Source of the DNA: Mastigocoleus sp. MO_188.B34
GTDB lineage: Bacteria > Cyanobacteriota > Cyanobacteriia > Cyanobacteriales > Nostocaceae
Direction of reading: 5' to 3'
Length of the DNA: 64,000 bases
NCBI RefSeq assembly: GCF_030065675.1
Contig: NZ_JASJDK010000004.1
Coordinates: 1-64,000, forward strand
Shown: positions 56,993 through 64,000 of the stretch, piece by piece
Numbering within the stretch: position 1 is the stretch's first letter
How the letters are laid out: the number at the start of each line of letters is the position of its first letter
The notes under the pieces: model-generated
Database searches by the model: none
The model's input: only the letters and a program-made list of their open reading frames with translations
Told to the model about the DNA's origin: nothing
Made by a program: the position numbers and the translations under genes

Positions 56993-57328
56993 GTGAAGTA
57001 TTTCTTTTTAACCGAGGGCTGGAAAGTCGGCAGAATCTGGGCTGCTGAAGGATTATGGCAGACAACTGCATGGCGACGCCAACCCGAGATTCAACGCATT
57101 GATGTATCTCTGGAAGAAAAAAATGAAGTTCTTTGGCTTCATAGGGTAGAAGATACCATTGTCATGGTGGAAGTCATGCCAATACTACCCCCGAGTAAAA
57201 ATGGTTCTGGACAAAAAATTGGTCAGGTAGTTCTCAAAAGGCTTATGAGTGCAGAACAAGTAATTGATCGTCTGGCTTGTGCTGAAACTAGATGTCTTTT
57301 ACAAAATATTCAGTCAGTCGTGAATTAA
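56993..57328 (+). CDS. conserved hypothetical protein upstream of psbB
   Basis: A 111-residue soluble protein from a GTG start: KYFFLTEGWKVGRIWAAEGLW, TAWRRQPEIQRIDV, LWLHRVEDTIVMVEV and QVVLKRLMSAEQVIDRL. It looks like a conserved cyanobacterial protein, but I cannot name a family or function. The region before GTG has GAGAGTGAAAAG, a weak ribosome binding site. psbB follows 557 bp later on the same strand, too far for a clear operon. Confidence 0.65.
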   Translation: MKYFFLTEGWKVGRIWAAEGLWQTTAWRRQPEIQRIDVSLEEKNEVLWLHRVEDTIVMVEVMPILPPSKNGSGQKIGQVVLKRLMSAEQVIDRLACAETRCLLQNIQSVVN

Positions 57329-57885
57329 AAAAGGACTGATAACTGGGGATAGCACTGCCTACGGCCTTGCGGCATGTAGCGACTAATGGCTGAGGACAAT
57401 GTAAATATAGATACAGTTTTTCGCTTGAGTCAAATATATTTTCAGATTCCAAAATCTAGAGACGTAGCATTGCTACGTCTCTACAAGTATTGAAATACTT
57501 AATCCATAAACCTAGTTTTTTACTTATAGTTACCAATCCAATACCCAATCCCCATATGACGCTGTCGCGTCACGCAATACCTACGGTACGCTTACGCTAG
57601 GCGCTAACCCCAGTCCCCAACACCCACCCAACAAGTCAAGGCAAATATTTACACGCTTGCAAACAGCTCCACGAATAGTTACACTTTTTAAAACATTCTC
57701 ATTTTTGCTGCTGAATGTTAATCCAACTCTACTAAGGCTACAACCTAGTATTGTTAAGGGTTTAACTAGATAGCTGTAATGTTTATAAAAATTAAGCAAA
57801 GCAGTAATCTCAGCAAAAAAGTAGCAATAAAAACACTAAAAACTCATTTTTGCAAAAATTAACTCTTCTAGGAGGGGCGTAGTCG
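57329..57885. other. psbB leader region with dispersed repeats
   Basis: Contains a TAGAGACG-type palindrome with core TAGCATTGCTA (57456-57485), CCCCAAT-type pieces (57537-57553) and GACGCTGTCGCGTC/CCTACGGTACGCTTACGC mosaic (57557-57600). The last 200 bp is AT-rich and should hold the psbB promoter; AGGAGG (57870-57875) is the psbB ribosome binding site. Confidence 0.6.
57456..57485. repeat. TGTAGAGACG-family palindrome (core TAGCATTGCTA)
   Basis: CTAGAGACGTAGCATTGCTACGTCTCTACA is a palindrome with a one-base centre. Its core matches the copy at 28667 in reverse complement, as expected for one sequence inserted in the two orientations. Confidence 0.85.
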
Positions 57886-59415
57886 ATGGGACTACCTTGG
57901 TACCGAGTACATACAGTCGTTCTGAACGATCCGGGGCGACTTATTTCTGTACATCTAATGCACACAGCATTGGTAGCAGGCTGGGCTGGTTCGATGGCTC
58001 TTTACGAACTAGCAATTTTTGACCCCAGCGACCCAGTACTTAACCCAATGTGGCGTCAAGGCATGTTCGTGCTACCCTTCATGGCACGTTTAGGGGTTAC
58101 AGGTTCTTGGGGCGGTTGGGATGTTACCGGCGCAGTTGGAAACGACCCTGGGTTCTGGTCTTTTGAAGGCGTTGCAGCAGCCCATATCGTTCTTTCTGGT
58201 TTATTATTCCTAGCTGCTGTTTGGCACTGGGTTTATTGGGATTTGGAATTATTTACCGATCCTCGTACTGGCGAACCCGCTCTTGACTTGCCAAAAATGT
58301 TTGGCATCCACTTGTTCTTGTCTGGCTTACTTTGCTTCGGTTTTGGTGCATTCCACCTCACCGGACTTTGGGGTCCTGGAATGTGGGTTTCCGATGCTTA
58401 TGGCATAACGGGACACATACAAGGAGTCGCACCAGAGTGGGGACCGGGGGGCTTTAACCCATATAACCCAGGGGGAATCGTCGCTCACCACATTGCTGCT
58501 GGTGTTGTTGGCATTATCGCTGGTTTATTCCACTTATCAGTTAGACCACCTGAAAGGCTGTATCGAGCCTTAAGAATGGGTAACATCGAAACTGTACTAT
58601 CAAGCAGTATCGCGGCTGTTTTCTTCGCAGCATTTGTAGTTGCCGGAACCATGTGGTACGGTAGCGCGACCAGTCCAATTGAATTATTTGGTCCTACCCG
58701 TTATCAATGGGATCAAGGTTACTTCAAACAGGAAATTGACCGTCGCGTTCAAGCAAGTGTTGCTGATGGCGCATCTCTTTCGGAAGCTTGGTCAGAAATT
58801 CCTGAAAAACTTGCTTTCTATGACTATGTTGGTAATAGCCCCGCAAAAGGTGGTTTATTCCGCGTTGGTCCTATGGTTCAGGGCGATGGTATTGCTCAAT
58901 CATGGGCTGGTCATGCAGTATTTACAGATGGCGAAGGTAGGGAGTTAACTGTTCGTCGTCTACCTAACTTCTTTGAAACCTTCCCTGTAGTTCTAACCGA
59001 CTCAGACGGAATTGTTCGCGCTGATATTCCTTTCCGACGTGCGGAATCTCAATATAGCTTCGAACAAACTGGTGTTACCGTTAGCTTCTACGGTGGCGAC
59101 CTGAACGGACAAACCTTTACCGATCCTGCTGAAGTGAAGAAGTGGGCGCGTAAAGCACAAGGTGGAGAAGTCTTTGACTTCGACAGAGAAACCTTGAACT
59201 CTGACGGTGTATTCCGCAGTAGTCCCAGAGGTTGGTTTACCTTTGGACACGCAGTATTTGCACTATTGTTCTTCTTCGGTCATATCTGGCATGGTTCTAG
59301 AACCATTTACAGAGATGTATTTGCCGGTGTTGATGCGGATCTCGAAGAGCAAGTGGAATGGGGTCTATTCCAGAAAGTGGGTGACAAATCTACTCGCCGG
59401 AAGGAAGCTCTCTAA
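57886..59415 (+). CDS. psbB: photosystem II CP47 chlorophyll apoprotein
   Basis: A 509-residue core antenna protein of photosystem II that binds chlorophyll a and passes energy to the reaction centre in the thylakoid membrane. It starts [19 protein letters not shown], has six membrane helices with His ligands ([49 protein letters not shown]), the large lumenal loop between helices 5 and 6, and the last helix ([20 protein letters not shown]). Length matches cyanobacterial CP47. AGGAGG lies 10 bases before ATG. psbT follows 204 bp later. Confidence 0.98.
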   Translation: MGLPWYRVHTVVLNDPGRLISVHLMHTALVAGWAGSMALYELAIFDPSDPVLNPMWRQGMFVLPFMARLGVTGSWGGWDVTGAVGNDPGFWSFEGVAAAHIVLSGLLFLAAVWHWVYWDLELFTDPRTGEPALDLPKMFGIHLFLSGLLCFGFGAFHLTGLWGPGMWVSDAYGITGHIQGVAPEWGPGGFNPYNPGGIVAHHIAAGVVGIIAGLFHLSVRPPERLYRALRMGNIETVLSSSIAAVFFAAFVVAGTMWYGSATSPIELFGPTRYQWDQGYFKQEIDRRVQASVADGASLSEAWSEIPEKLAFYDYVGNSPAKGGLFRVGPMVQGDGIAQSWAGHAVFTDGEGRELTVRRLPNFFETFPVVLTDSDGIVRADIPFRRAESQYSFEQTGVTVSFYGGDLNGQTFTDPAEVKKWARKAQGGEVFDFDRETLNSDGVFRSSPRGWFTFGHAVFALLFFFGHIWHGSRTIYRDVFAGVDADLEEQVEWGLFQKVGDKSTRRKEAL

Positions 59416-59619
59416 ACTTTTCTAAACCTTATATAACAAAATGTTAATAATTGTTTAGAAGACTTTTCTTGAAACTGGGGATTGGACGTTAGAAATCGGC
59501 TAGTAGATTTTTAACTACGATCCAAAATCTAATCACCTATCCCCAATTTCTTCAGATATTCCCTGACAGTACTTTGGTACAATAATTAACAGCAGGCTAG
59601 ATATATAGGAGCTTGTGAT

Positions 59620-59721
59620 ATGGAAGCAATTGCATACGTTTTTATTTTGGCAGTAGCTCTAGGAATTCTGTTCTTTGCGATCGCATTTCGCGAACCACCC
59701 CGCATTGAAAAAGAAGATTGA
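59620..59721 (+). CDS. psbT: photosystem II protein T
   Basis: A 33-residue single-helix photosystem II subunit, too short for most ORF calls. It reads [19 protein letters not shown] then [14 protein letters not shown], matching PsbT, whose AFREPPR end is diagnostic. It sits at the dimer interface next to CP47 and helps acceptor-side repair. AGGAG (59607-59611) lies eight bases before ATG. It follows psbB on the same strand as in other cyanobacteria and chloroplasts. A HIP1 octamer (GCGATCGC) lies within the helix codons. Confidence 0.96.
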   Translation: MEAIAYVFILAVALGILFFAIAFREPPRIEKED

Positions 59722-60301
59722 GCCTTTTCTGTCAAATTTTCATCGCCAAATTTCGCCAATATATTTCGATTTAATAAAAATATATAGCGAACAAAAATAT
59801 AGCGAATAAAGATGCTGCTATTACCAATATCGGTATTGGCAGCTTCTTTGAGTTTTATTTACTATCACTTTTAATAAACACATTCAAAGAATAAACACAT
59901 TTAAAAAATTTTCCCCTACCCAAAACCCATAGCTCGAAGGGCTAAGTGGATATAGGTAGTAGAAAATATCCTAAGTATTAATTTTTGTTAATAACTCAAG
60001 TTAAGTCTGGGGTGCTGTTTAGTTCAACCAGGGTGTGAATTCAACCAGGGTGTGAATTTAAACCATAGCTATTATTATTCCCATACTCTGGGTCAATAAT
60101 GAGAAATGAGAATCAACATTTTGATTGAATTATATTTATATCTGATATAATTTAATATCTGTAAGTCGATACCTGTAGATATTAGCTTTTCTACGCTAGG
60201 ATGAAATAGGATGTAGGTGTAGACTGCCCCAAAATGGCGCTTGCATATACATCAGCTAGGAGGCAAAATTTTACGGAGAATAAACCTAGGAAACAGCAAG
60301 C
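59722..60301. other. intergenic region between psbT and rpsA
   Basis: After the terminator-like hairpin the stretch is non-coding, with a direct repeat TTCAACCAGGGTGTGAATT (60022-60060). The rpsA promoter and leader should lie in the last 200 bp; the leader has AGGAGG at 60258-60263, away from the ATG. No nrdR gene is found here. Confidence 0.5.
59814..59860 (+). terminator. possible terminator after psbT
   Basis: CCAATA (59824-59829) pairs with TATTGG (59834-59839) around a TCGG loop, extended by GCTG/CAGC with a bulge, followed by TTCTTTGAGTTTTATTT. The stem is moderate and the T-tract is interrupted. Confidence 0.45.
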
Positions 60302-61612
60302 ATGGTAAATGTCAATCAGAAAACAACTGTGACAGATATAGGATTCACTCACGAGGAATTTGCAGCTTTACTTGATAAATACGATTATCATTTCAGTCCA
60401 GGTGATATCGTTCCAGGTACAGTATTTAGTATAGAGCCTCGGGGCGCTCTGATTGACATAGGAGCCAAGACAGCAGCCTTTATACCTATACAAGAAATGT
60501 CCATCAACCGGGTGGATAATCCGGAAGAAGTACTACAGTCAAACGAAACACGAGAATTCTTTATTCTGACCGACGAAAATGAAGATGGTCAGTTGACGCT
60601 TTCTATCCGCCGTATCGAATACATGCGCGCGTGGGAGAGAGTTCGTCAATTACAAGCGGAAGATGCCACAGTACGTTCTGGCGTATTTGCGACTAATCGT
60701 GGTGGTGCGTTGGTAAGAATTGAAGGATTGCGTGGTTTTATTCCTGGCTCCCATATTAGCACTCGTAAGCCGAAAGAAGATTTGGTTGGTGAAGAATTAC
60801 CGCTGAAATTCTTGGAGGTAGACGAAGAGCGCAACCGCCTAGTTCTTTCCCACCGCCGAGCGCTGGTTGAGCGTAAGATGAACCGTTTAGAGGTAGGCGA
60901 AGTAGTAATTGGTACTGTTCGCGGTATTAAGCCCTACGGTGCGTTTATTGATATTGGTGGTGTAAGTGGTCTGTTGCACATTTCGGAGATCTCCCACGAG
61001 CATATCGATACACCTCATAGTGTATTCAACGTCAATGATGAACTGAAAGTCATGATTATTGACTTGGATGCAGAAAGAGGTCGAATTTCTCTGTCTACCA
61101 AGCAATTGGAGCCAGAACCTGGTGACATGATCAAGAACCGGGATGTGGTATTTGACAAAGCAGAAGAAATGGCTGCGAAGTATAGAGAACAAATGCTCGC
61201 TAAGCAGCAAGGTTTAACACTTGAAACCACTGAATCAGCAGAGGCTACAGCAGCAGAATTAGAAGATATACCATCAGCAACTGAGGAACCAGAAGTTCCT
61301 GCAGCGACTGAAGAACCAGAAGTTCCTGCAACTGAAGCTGAAGAAGCTGAAGCTACTACAGCAGAGACTGAGCCAGTAGCGGAAAGCGTGGAACCAGTAG
61401 CAGAAACTGCTGAACCAGTAGCAGAAACTGTTGAACCAGTAGCAGAAGTCGCTGAACCAGCAGTAGAAACTGCTGAACCAGCAGTAGAAACTGCTGAACC
61501 AGTAGCAGAAGTCGCTGAACCAGTAGCAGAAGCAGTTGAATCAGTAGCAGAAGCAACACCTGAAACTGAAGAAAAATTAACAGAAGAAGTTTCATCAGTA
61601 TCTGAAGCTTAA
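60302..61612 (+). CDS. rpsA: 30S ribosomal protein S1 with a long repetitive acidic tail
   Basis: A 436-residue cyanobacterial S1, which binds mRNA at the ribosome. Three S1 domains are seen at about residues 32-103 (FSPGDIVPGTVFSIEPRGALIDIG), 121-185 (GLRGFIPGSHIS) and 196-268 (VGEVVIGTVRGIKPYGAFIDIGG), with three being the usual number in cyanobacteria and chloroplasts. After residue 305 comes an unusual 130-residue Glu/Ala/Pro/Val tail of EPVAETA-type repeats. The tail is probably disordered. The ATG follows AGGAAA. The gene lies downstream of psbB-psbT, a common cyanobacterial neighbourhood. Confidence 0.95.
   Translation: MVNVNQKTTVTDIGFTHEEFAALLDKYDYHFSPGDIVPGTVFSIEPRGALIDIGAKTAAFIPIQEMSINRVDNPEEVLQSNETREFFILTDENEDGQLTLSIRRIEYMRAWERVRQLQAEDATVRSGVFATNRGGALVRIEGLRGFIPGSHISTRKPKEDLVGEELPLKFLEVDEERNRLVLSHRRALVERKMNRLEVGEVVIGTVRGIKPYGAFIDIGGVSGLLHISEISHEHIDTPHSVFNVNDELKVMIIDLDAERGRISLSTKQLEPEPGDMIKNRDVVFDKAEEMAAKYREQMLAKQQGLTLETTESAEATAAELEDIPSATEEPEVPAATEEPEVPATEAEEAEATTAETEPVAESVEPVAETAEPVAETVEPVAEVAEPAVETAEPAVETAEPVAEVAEPVAEAVESVAEATPETEEKLTEEVSSVSEA
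61370..61557. repeat. in-frame 21-bp repeats in the rpsA tail
   Basis: Units of about GAACCAGTAGCAGAAACTGCT, 21 bp or seven codons, encode EPVAETA/EPAVETA/EPVAEVA. There are about nine units with small changes. Because the length is a multiple of three, copy number can change without breaking the frame. Confidence 0.9.
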
Positions 61613-61699
61613 TTAAAAGTAGTCAATTTACAAAAATCTACATATTTGTTGGCAAAAAGTTAGCAAAAAAGTATCTTATTGTAACATTGCTTTGGATGA

Positions 61700-62854
61700 T
61701 TAAATACTTGGAAAAGGGGGATTATCCCCCTTTTTTATGTTAATGGTTTCCTCGAATGATAAAGCTATATTCAATTGCTCCGCTATTTCTTGCATCTGAG
61801 TATTATTATTTAGCTGATTGTAAATTTCTTTTGCTTCAAAATAATAGGATTTGGCTTCTGGGTAATAATTTAATTGGTCGCAAGTCGCAGCCAAAAGAAA
61901 GCTAGTTCCTGCTTGCGCAAGAGTATTGTTTATATCTTGTGCAAAAAATAATGCGGTTTGTAAGGACTTTAGTGCTGAAGAATATTCTTTTTGTTGGTAG
62001 TAAGTGCAACCAATATTAAATAGTATTTTTTGTTGTCCATCTTTGGCTTCTATTTTCTGAAAAATCCGTAGAGCATCTTTATAATATTTCAGTGCTTTCG
62101 TATAACTGCTTAGATGTTTATAGATGTTAGCAATTCGAGATAATGCTGCAGCTTCACCAAAACGATTACCAATAAGGTGGCTAATATCCAATGATTGGAT
62201 ATTATATTCGATCGCCTTTTCTAAATCATTAGTTTTGTAATATATATCACTTAACCCTTGCAAGATTGCACTTCTGATTTTCATTTCCCCAATTTCGGAG
62301 GAAATTTTCAATCCTGATTCGAAAAAATTGCTTGCTTTTTCGTATTCCTCAATTTCTTTGTACGCTTGACCTATGCGATCGAGACTCATGAGTGAAAGCA
62401 ATCGATTATTGATATTTTGAGCAATGAACAAAGATTGATTACACAGTTTAATTGTCTCTTGATATTCACCTAACTGAAAGTAAATACCACCTAAATTTGC
62501 AAGAGAATTTGCTTCTGCTTGGACATCTCTAAGTTTGCGAGCAATTGAGAGTGCTTGTTTTTCAAATTCTAACGCTTTTTGGTAGTCACCAATCAGCTGA
62601 TACAAGTTTCCTAAAGAGGTTAGAGAACTTTGTTGATAATTTAAGTCATTCATTTCACAGCCAATTTCTAGCTGTTTTTGAAAGAAGTCTCGAGCTTGTT
62701 CGTATTGTCCTAAATGTCGATATTTATTTTTCTGTTCCCCAATACCTAAAATTTCTACCAATCGATTACTTGCTTGGGAAGCAAGTTGAAGTAATTGAAT
62801 AAAACACTCAATTACTTTGTCAAGTCGATCTAGTCGAGATTTACAACTACCCAT
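61700..62854 (-). CDS. tetratricopeptide repeat (TPR) protein
   Basis: A 384-residue protein made of about eight TPR units of the Rapsyn/LGN-like 40-residue type, for example LTSLGNLYQLIGDYQKALEFEKQAL, LANLGGIYFQLGEYQETI and LSRIANIYKHLSSYTKALKYYKDAL. No catalytic domain, signal peptide or membrane segment is seen, so it is probably a cytoplasmic scaffold. In cyanobacteria such arrays are often joined to CHAT domains; here no CHAT domain is attached. Its last residues (KGDNPPFPSI) are encoded by the terminator hairpin of the convergent rpsA gene, so the C-terminus may be a read-through extension. Confidence 0.88.
   Translation of the reverse strand: MGSCKSRLDRLDKVIECFIQLLQLASQASNRLVEILGIGEQKNKYRHLGQYEQARDFFQKQLEIGCEMNDLNYQQSSLTSLGNLYQLIGDYQKALEFEKQALSIARKLRDVQAEANSLANLGGIYFQLGEYQETIKLCNQSLFIAQNINNRLLSLMSLDRIGQAYKEIEEYEKASNFFESGLKISSEIGEMKIRSAILQGLSDIYYKTNDLEKAIEYNIQSLDISHLIGNRFGEAAALSRIANIYKHLSSYTKALKYYKDALRIFQKIEAKDGQQKILFNIGCTYYQQKEYSSALKSLQTALFFAQDINNTLAQAGTSFLLAATCDQLNYYPEAKSYYFEAKEIYNQLNNNTQMQEIAEQLNIALSFEETINIKKGDNPPFPSI
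61712..61736. terminator. strong hairpin terminator shared by convergent rpsA and TPR genes
   Basis: AAAAGGGGG (61712-61720) pairs with CCCCCTTTT (61726-61734) around ATTAT, followed by TTTTTT on the plus strand and preceded by A-rich DNA, so it can work in both directions. It lies inside the last codons of the TPR gene on the minus strand. Confidence 0.85.
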
Positions 62855-64000
62855 ATTGTAAAACGCAACTTCTTGTCAACATAAGCTATTTACTCCTAGG
62901 TAATAAAAGTAACTTTTACTCAAATCTAAATTTCCTTCGCGATCTATTTTTGTCTTTTAGTAAAACTTCCCTTGAATGAATTAAATGTCATTACTAGTTT
63001 TGAATGTTTTGTTAGCGAATCGTCAATTTTTATCTAGATTCTCGGAGGATAGATGCGCTGGAAAAATCTTAAATGTATTAACTCTAGTTGGTTACTTAAG
63101 TGTTATCTGTGGAGAAAAGTAATACTTGCAACTTTTTACGAAAAACCTATTTTTATTCGCAATAAAAAATCAAAAAAATACTTATTATCTCAAAATAGTA
63201 TTTTATTTCTTATCAGATATAAGCCAAAATAGCTAGTTTTAAATGTTTTTATTTTTCACTCTATGATTTTCAAAATATATTTTCAATGGCTTATGTAATA
63301 GATTTTTTAACTTCAATTAACTCCAACAATAAAATCAAAAAATGAAGCTAAATACATATATGACTACTTGATTGATGAATTATCAATCTGATTTATTCTA
63401 TTTTAACGAACCAGAAGACATTAATATGTTATTGATATGATACATTTACAGAGTTATGTAGTATTCCATAATAATTATGGTTATTTTGTTCGTTCAAACT
63501 TTATATTTATTTGTGCATAATTACTATTGTTATAAAAATTTTGATAGTGATTTAATTTGAAATTTTAAGTAAGTAGGCAAGAAAAAATTAAAGTATGTAA
63601 AGAAATATAAAATACTCGTATTTGGCTCGTAGTAGTGCTTTAGCGCTAAAGCGCTATTACAAACAAGTTATGATTTTTCTTACTCACCTACTTATTTGAT
63701 AATTTATCCCTCATTCATCAGAAATTAATTTTTCATATATTGGATAGAAGGATAGCAAAAATTTAAATTTTTATGGTGTTTAGTAAAGTATTTCCAAATA
63801 ATATCTATTTTTAACTATATTAAATCGTTCGTATAAATTGGAAAATTTCAGGATTTATTGCTTGAAGATTTAAATTCTAATTCAATCCTTTAAAAAGAGG
63901 TAATTAATAATACTAATTATCTCTGATTCTCATAGTATTTAGCTCAAAAATAGAGAAAATATCTAATTATTACAAAGCGACTATTTTTAAATTTCGTAAT
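62855..64000. other. AT-rich gene-free end of the window
   Basis: Over 1.1 kb I find no ORF with a ribosome binding site. One near-perfect palindrome AGTGCTTTAGCGCTAAAGCGCT (63634-63655) is a small dispersed-repeat candidate. The next gene must lie outside the window. Confidence 0.5.

Noticed and set aside
59722-60301. nrdR gene between psbT and rpsA
   Set aside because: No open frame with the zinc-finger start of NrdR is present in these 580 bp.
61356-61595. Minus-strand Leu/Val/Gln-rich frame (LLLLVQ repeats)
   Set aside because: It is the antisense of the EPVAETA repeats in rpsA.
1-64000. tRNA, rRNA or tmRNA genes
   Set aside because: Reading the intergenic regions by eye I saw no cloverleaf-like sequence or rRNA segment; a tRNA search program could confirm.

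Overview
The window is chromosomal DNA from a cyanobacterium, most likely a filamentous one of the Nostocales (Nostoc/Calothrix/Rivularia type). The evidence is the photosystem II genes psbB (CP47) and psbT, the Mg-chelatase gene chlI, a plant-type zeta-carotene desaturase (zds), scattered HIP1 octamers (GCGATCGC, for example at 7463-7470), long arrays of short heptad-type repeats (CCCCAAT, TAATGAG, GTAAAAA) and several families of small dispersed palindromic repeats. The DNA is AT-rich, and most intergenic regions are non-coding apart from these repeats.

Layout. 0-12 kb: a small conserved protein, cytosine deaminase, a two-gene RND efflux system (adaptor plus pump), chlI, a membrane protein, a SerB-type phosphatase and an exported S9 peptidase. 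11.9-13.2 kb: a TnpB-only IS1341-type element sits in the P-loop codons of a gluconokinase-like gene, of which only the first 16 codons remain. 13.9-19.4 kb: a co-directional accessory cluster of an unknown Pro/Gly-rich protein, a cytoplasmic trypsin-fold protease, a mini-gene repeating that protease's N-terminal module, a protein with a charged N-terminus, a SUKH protein, and then a LuxR-type regulator with an unusual C-terminal extension. 19.4-32.7 kb: YbjN protein, VapC/Phd toxin-antitoxin pair, dnaG, a two-domain cell-wall hydrolase, glycosyltransferase, flippase, aspS, a helical protein and an HtpX-type protease. 32.8-36.4 kb: metH, followed by a gene-poor stretch with a ribbon-helix-helix protein. 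39-48.8 kb: zds with two tandem SRPBCC genes, a lone DUF5682 protein, a lipoprotein, ung and two small membrane proteins. 49.1-53.2 kb: a two-gene operon of a CHAT protease-ATPase and a membrane STAND ATPase. 53.5-56.4 kb: peptide/nickel-type ABC permease and binding lipoprotein. 57-62.9 kb: psbB, psbT, rpsA and a TPR protein.

The most interesting accessory systems are (1) the CHAT/membrane-STAND operon, whose second gene carries four copies of a dispersed ~30 bp palindrome inside its reading frame, one directly before the Walker B strand; (2) the trypsin-fold protease cluster, where a stand-alone copy of the protease's N-terminal module and a SUKH protein look like an effector with its own control proteins; and (3) the TnpB element, whose predicted RNA guide would match the P-loop codons of the gene it broke. 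All functions are inferred from reading the sequence; no database search was run.
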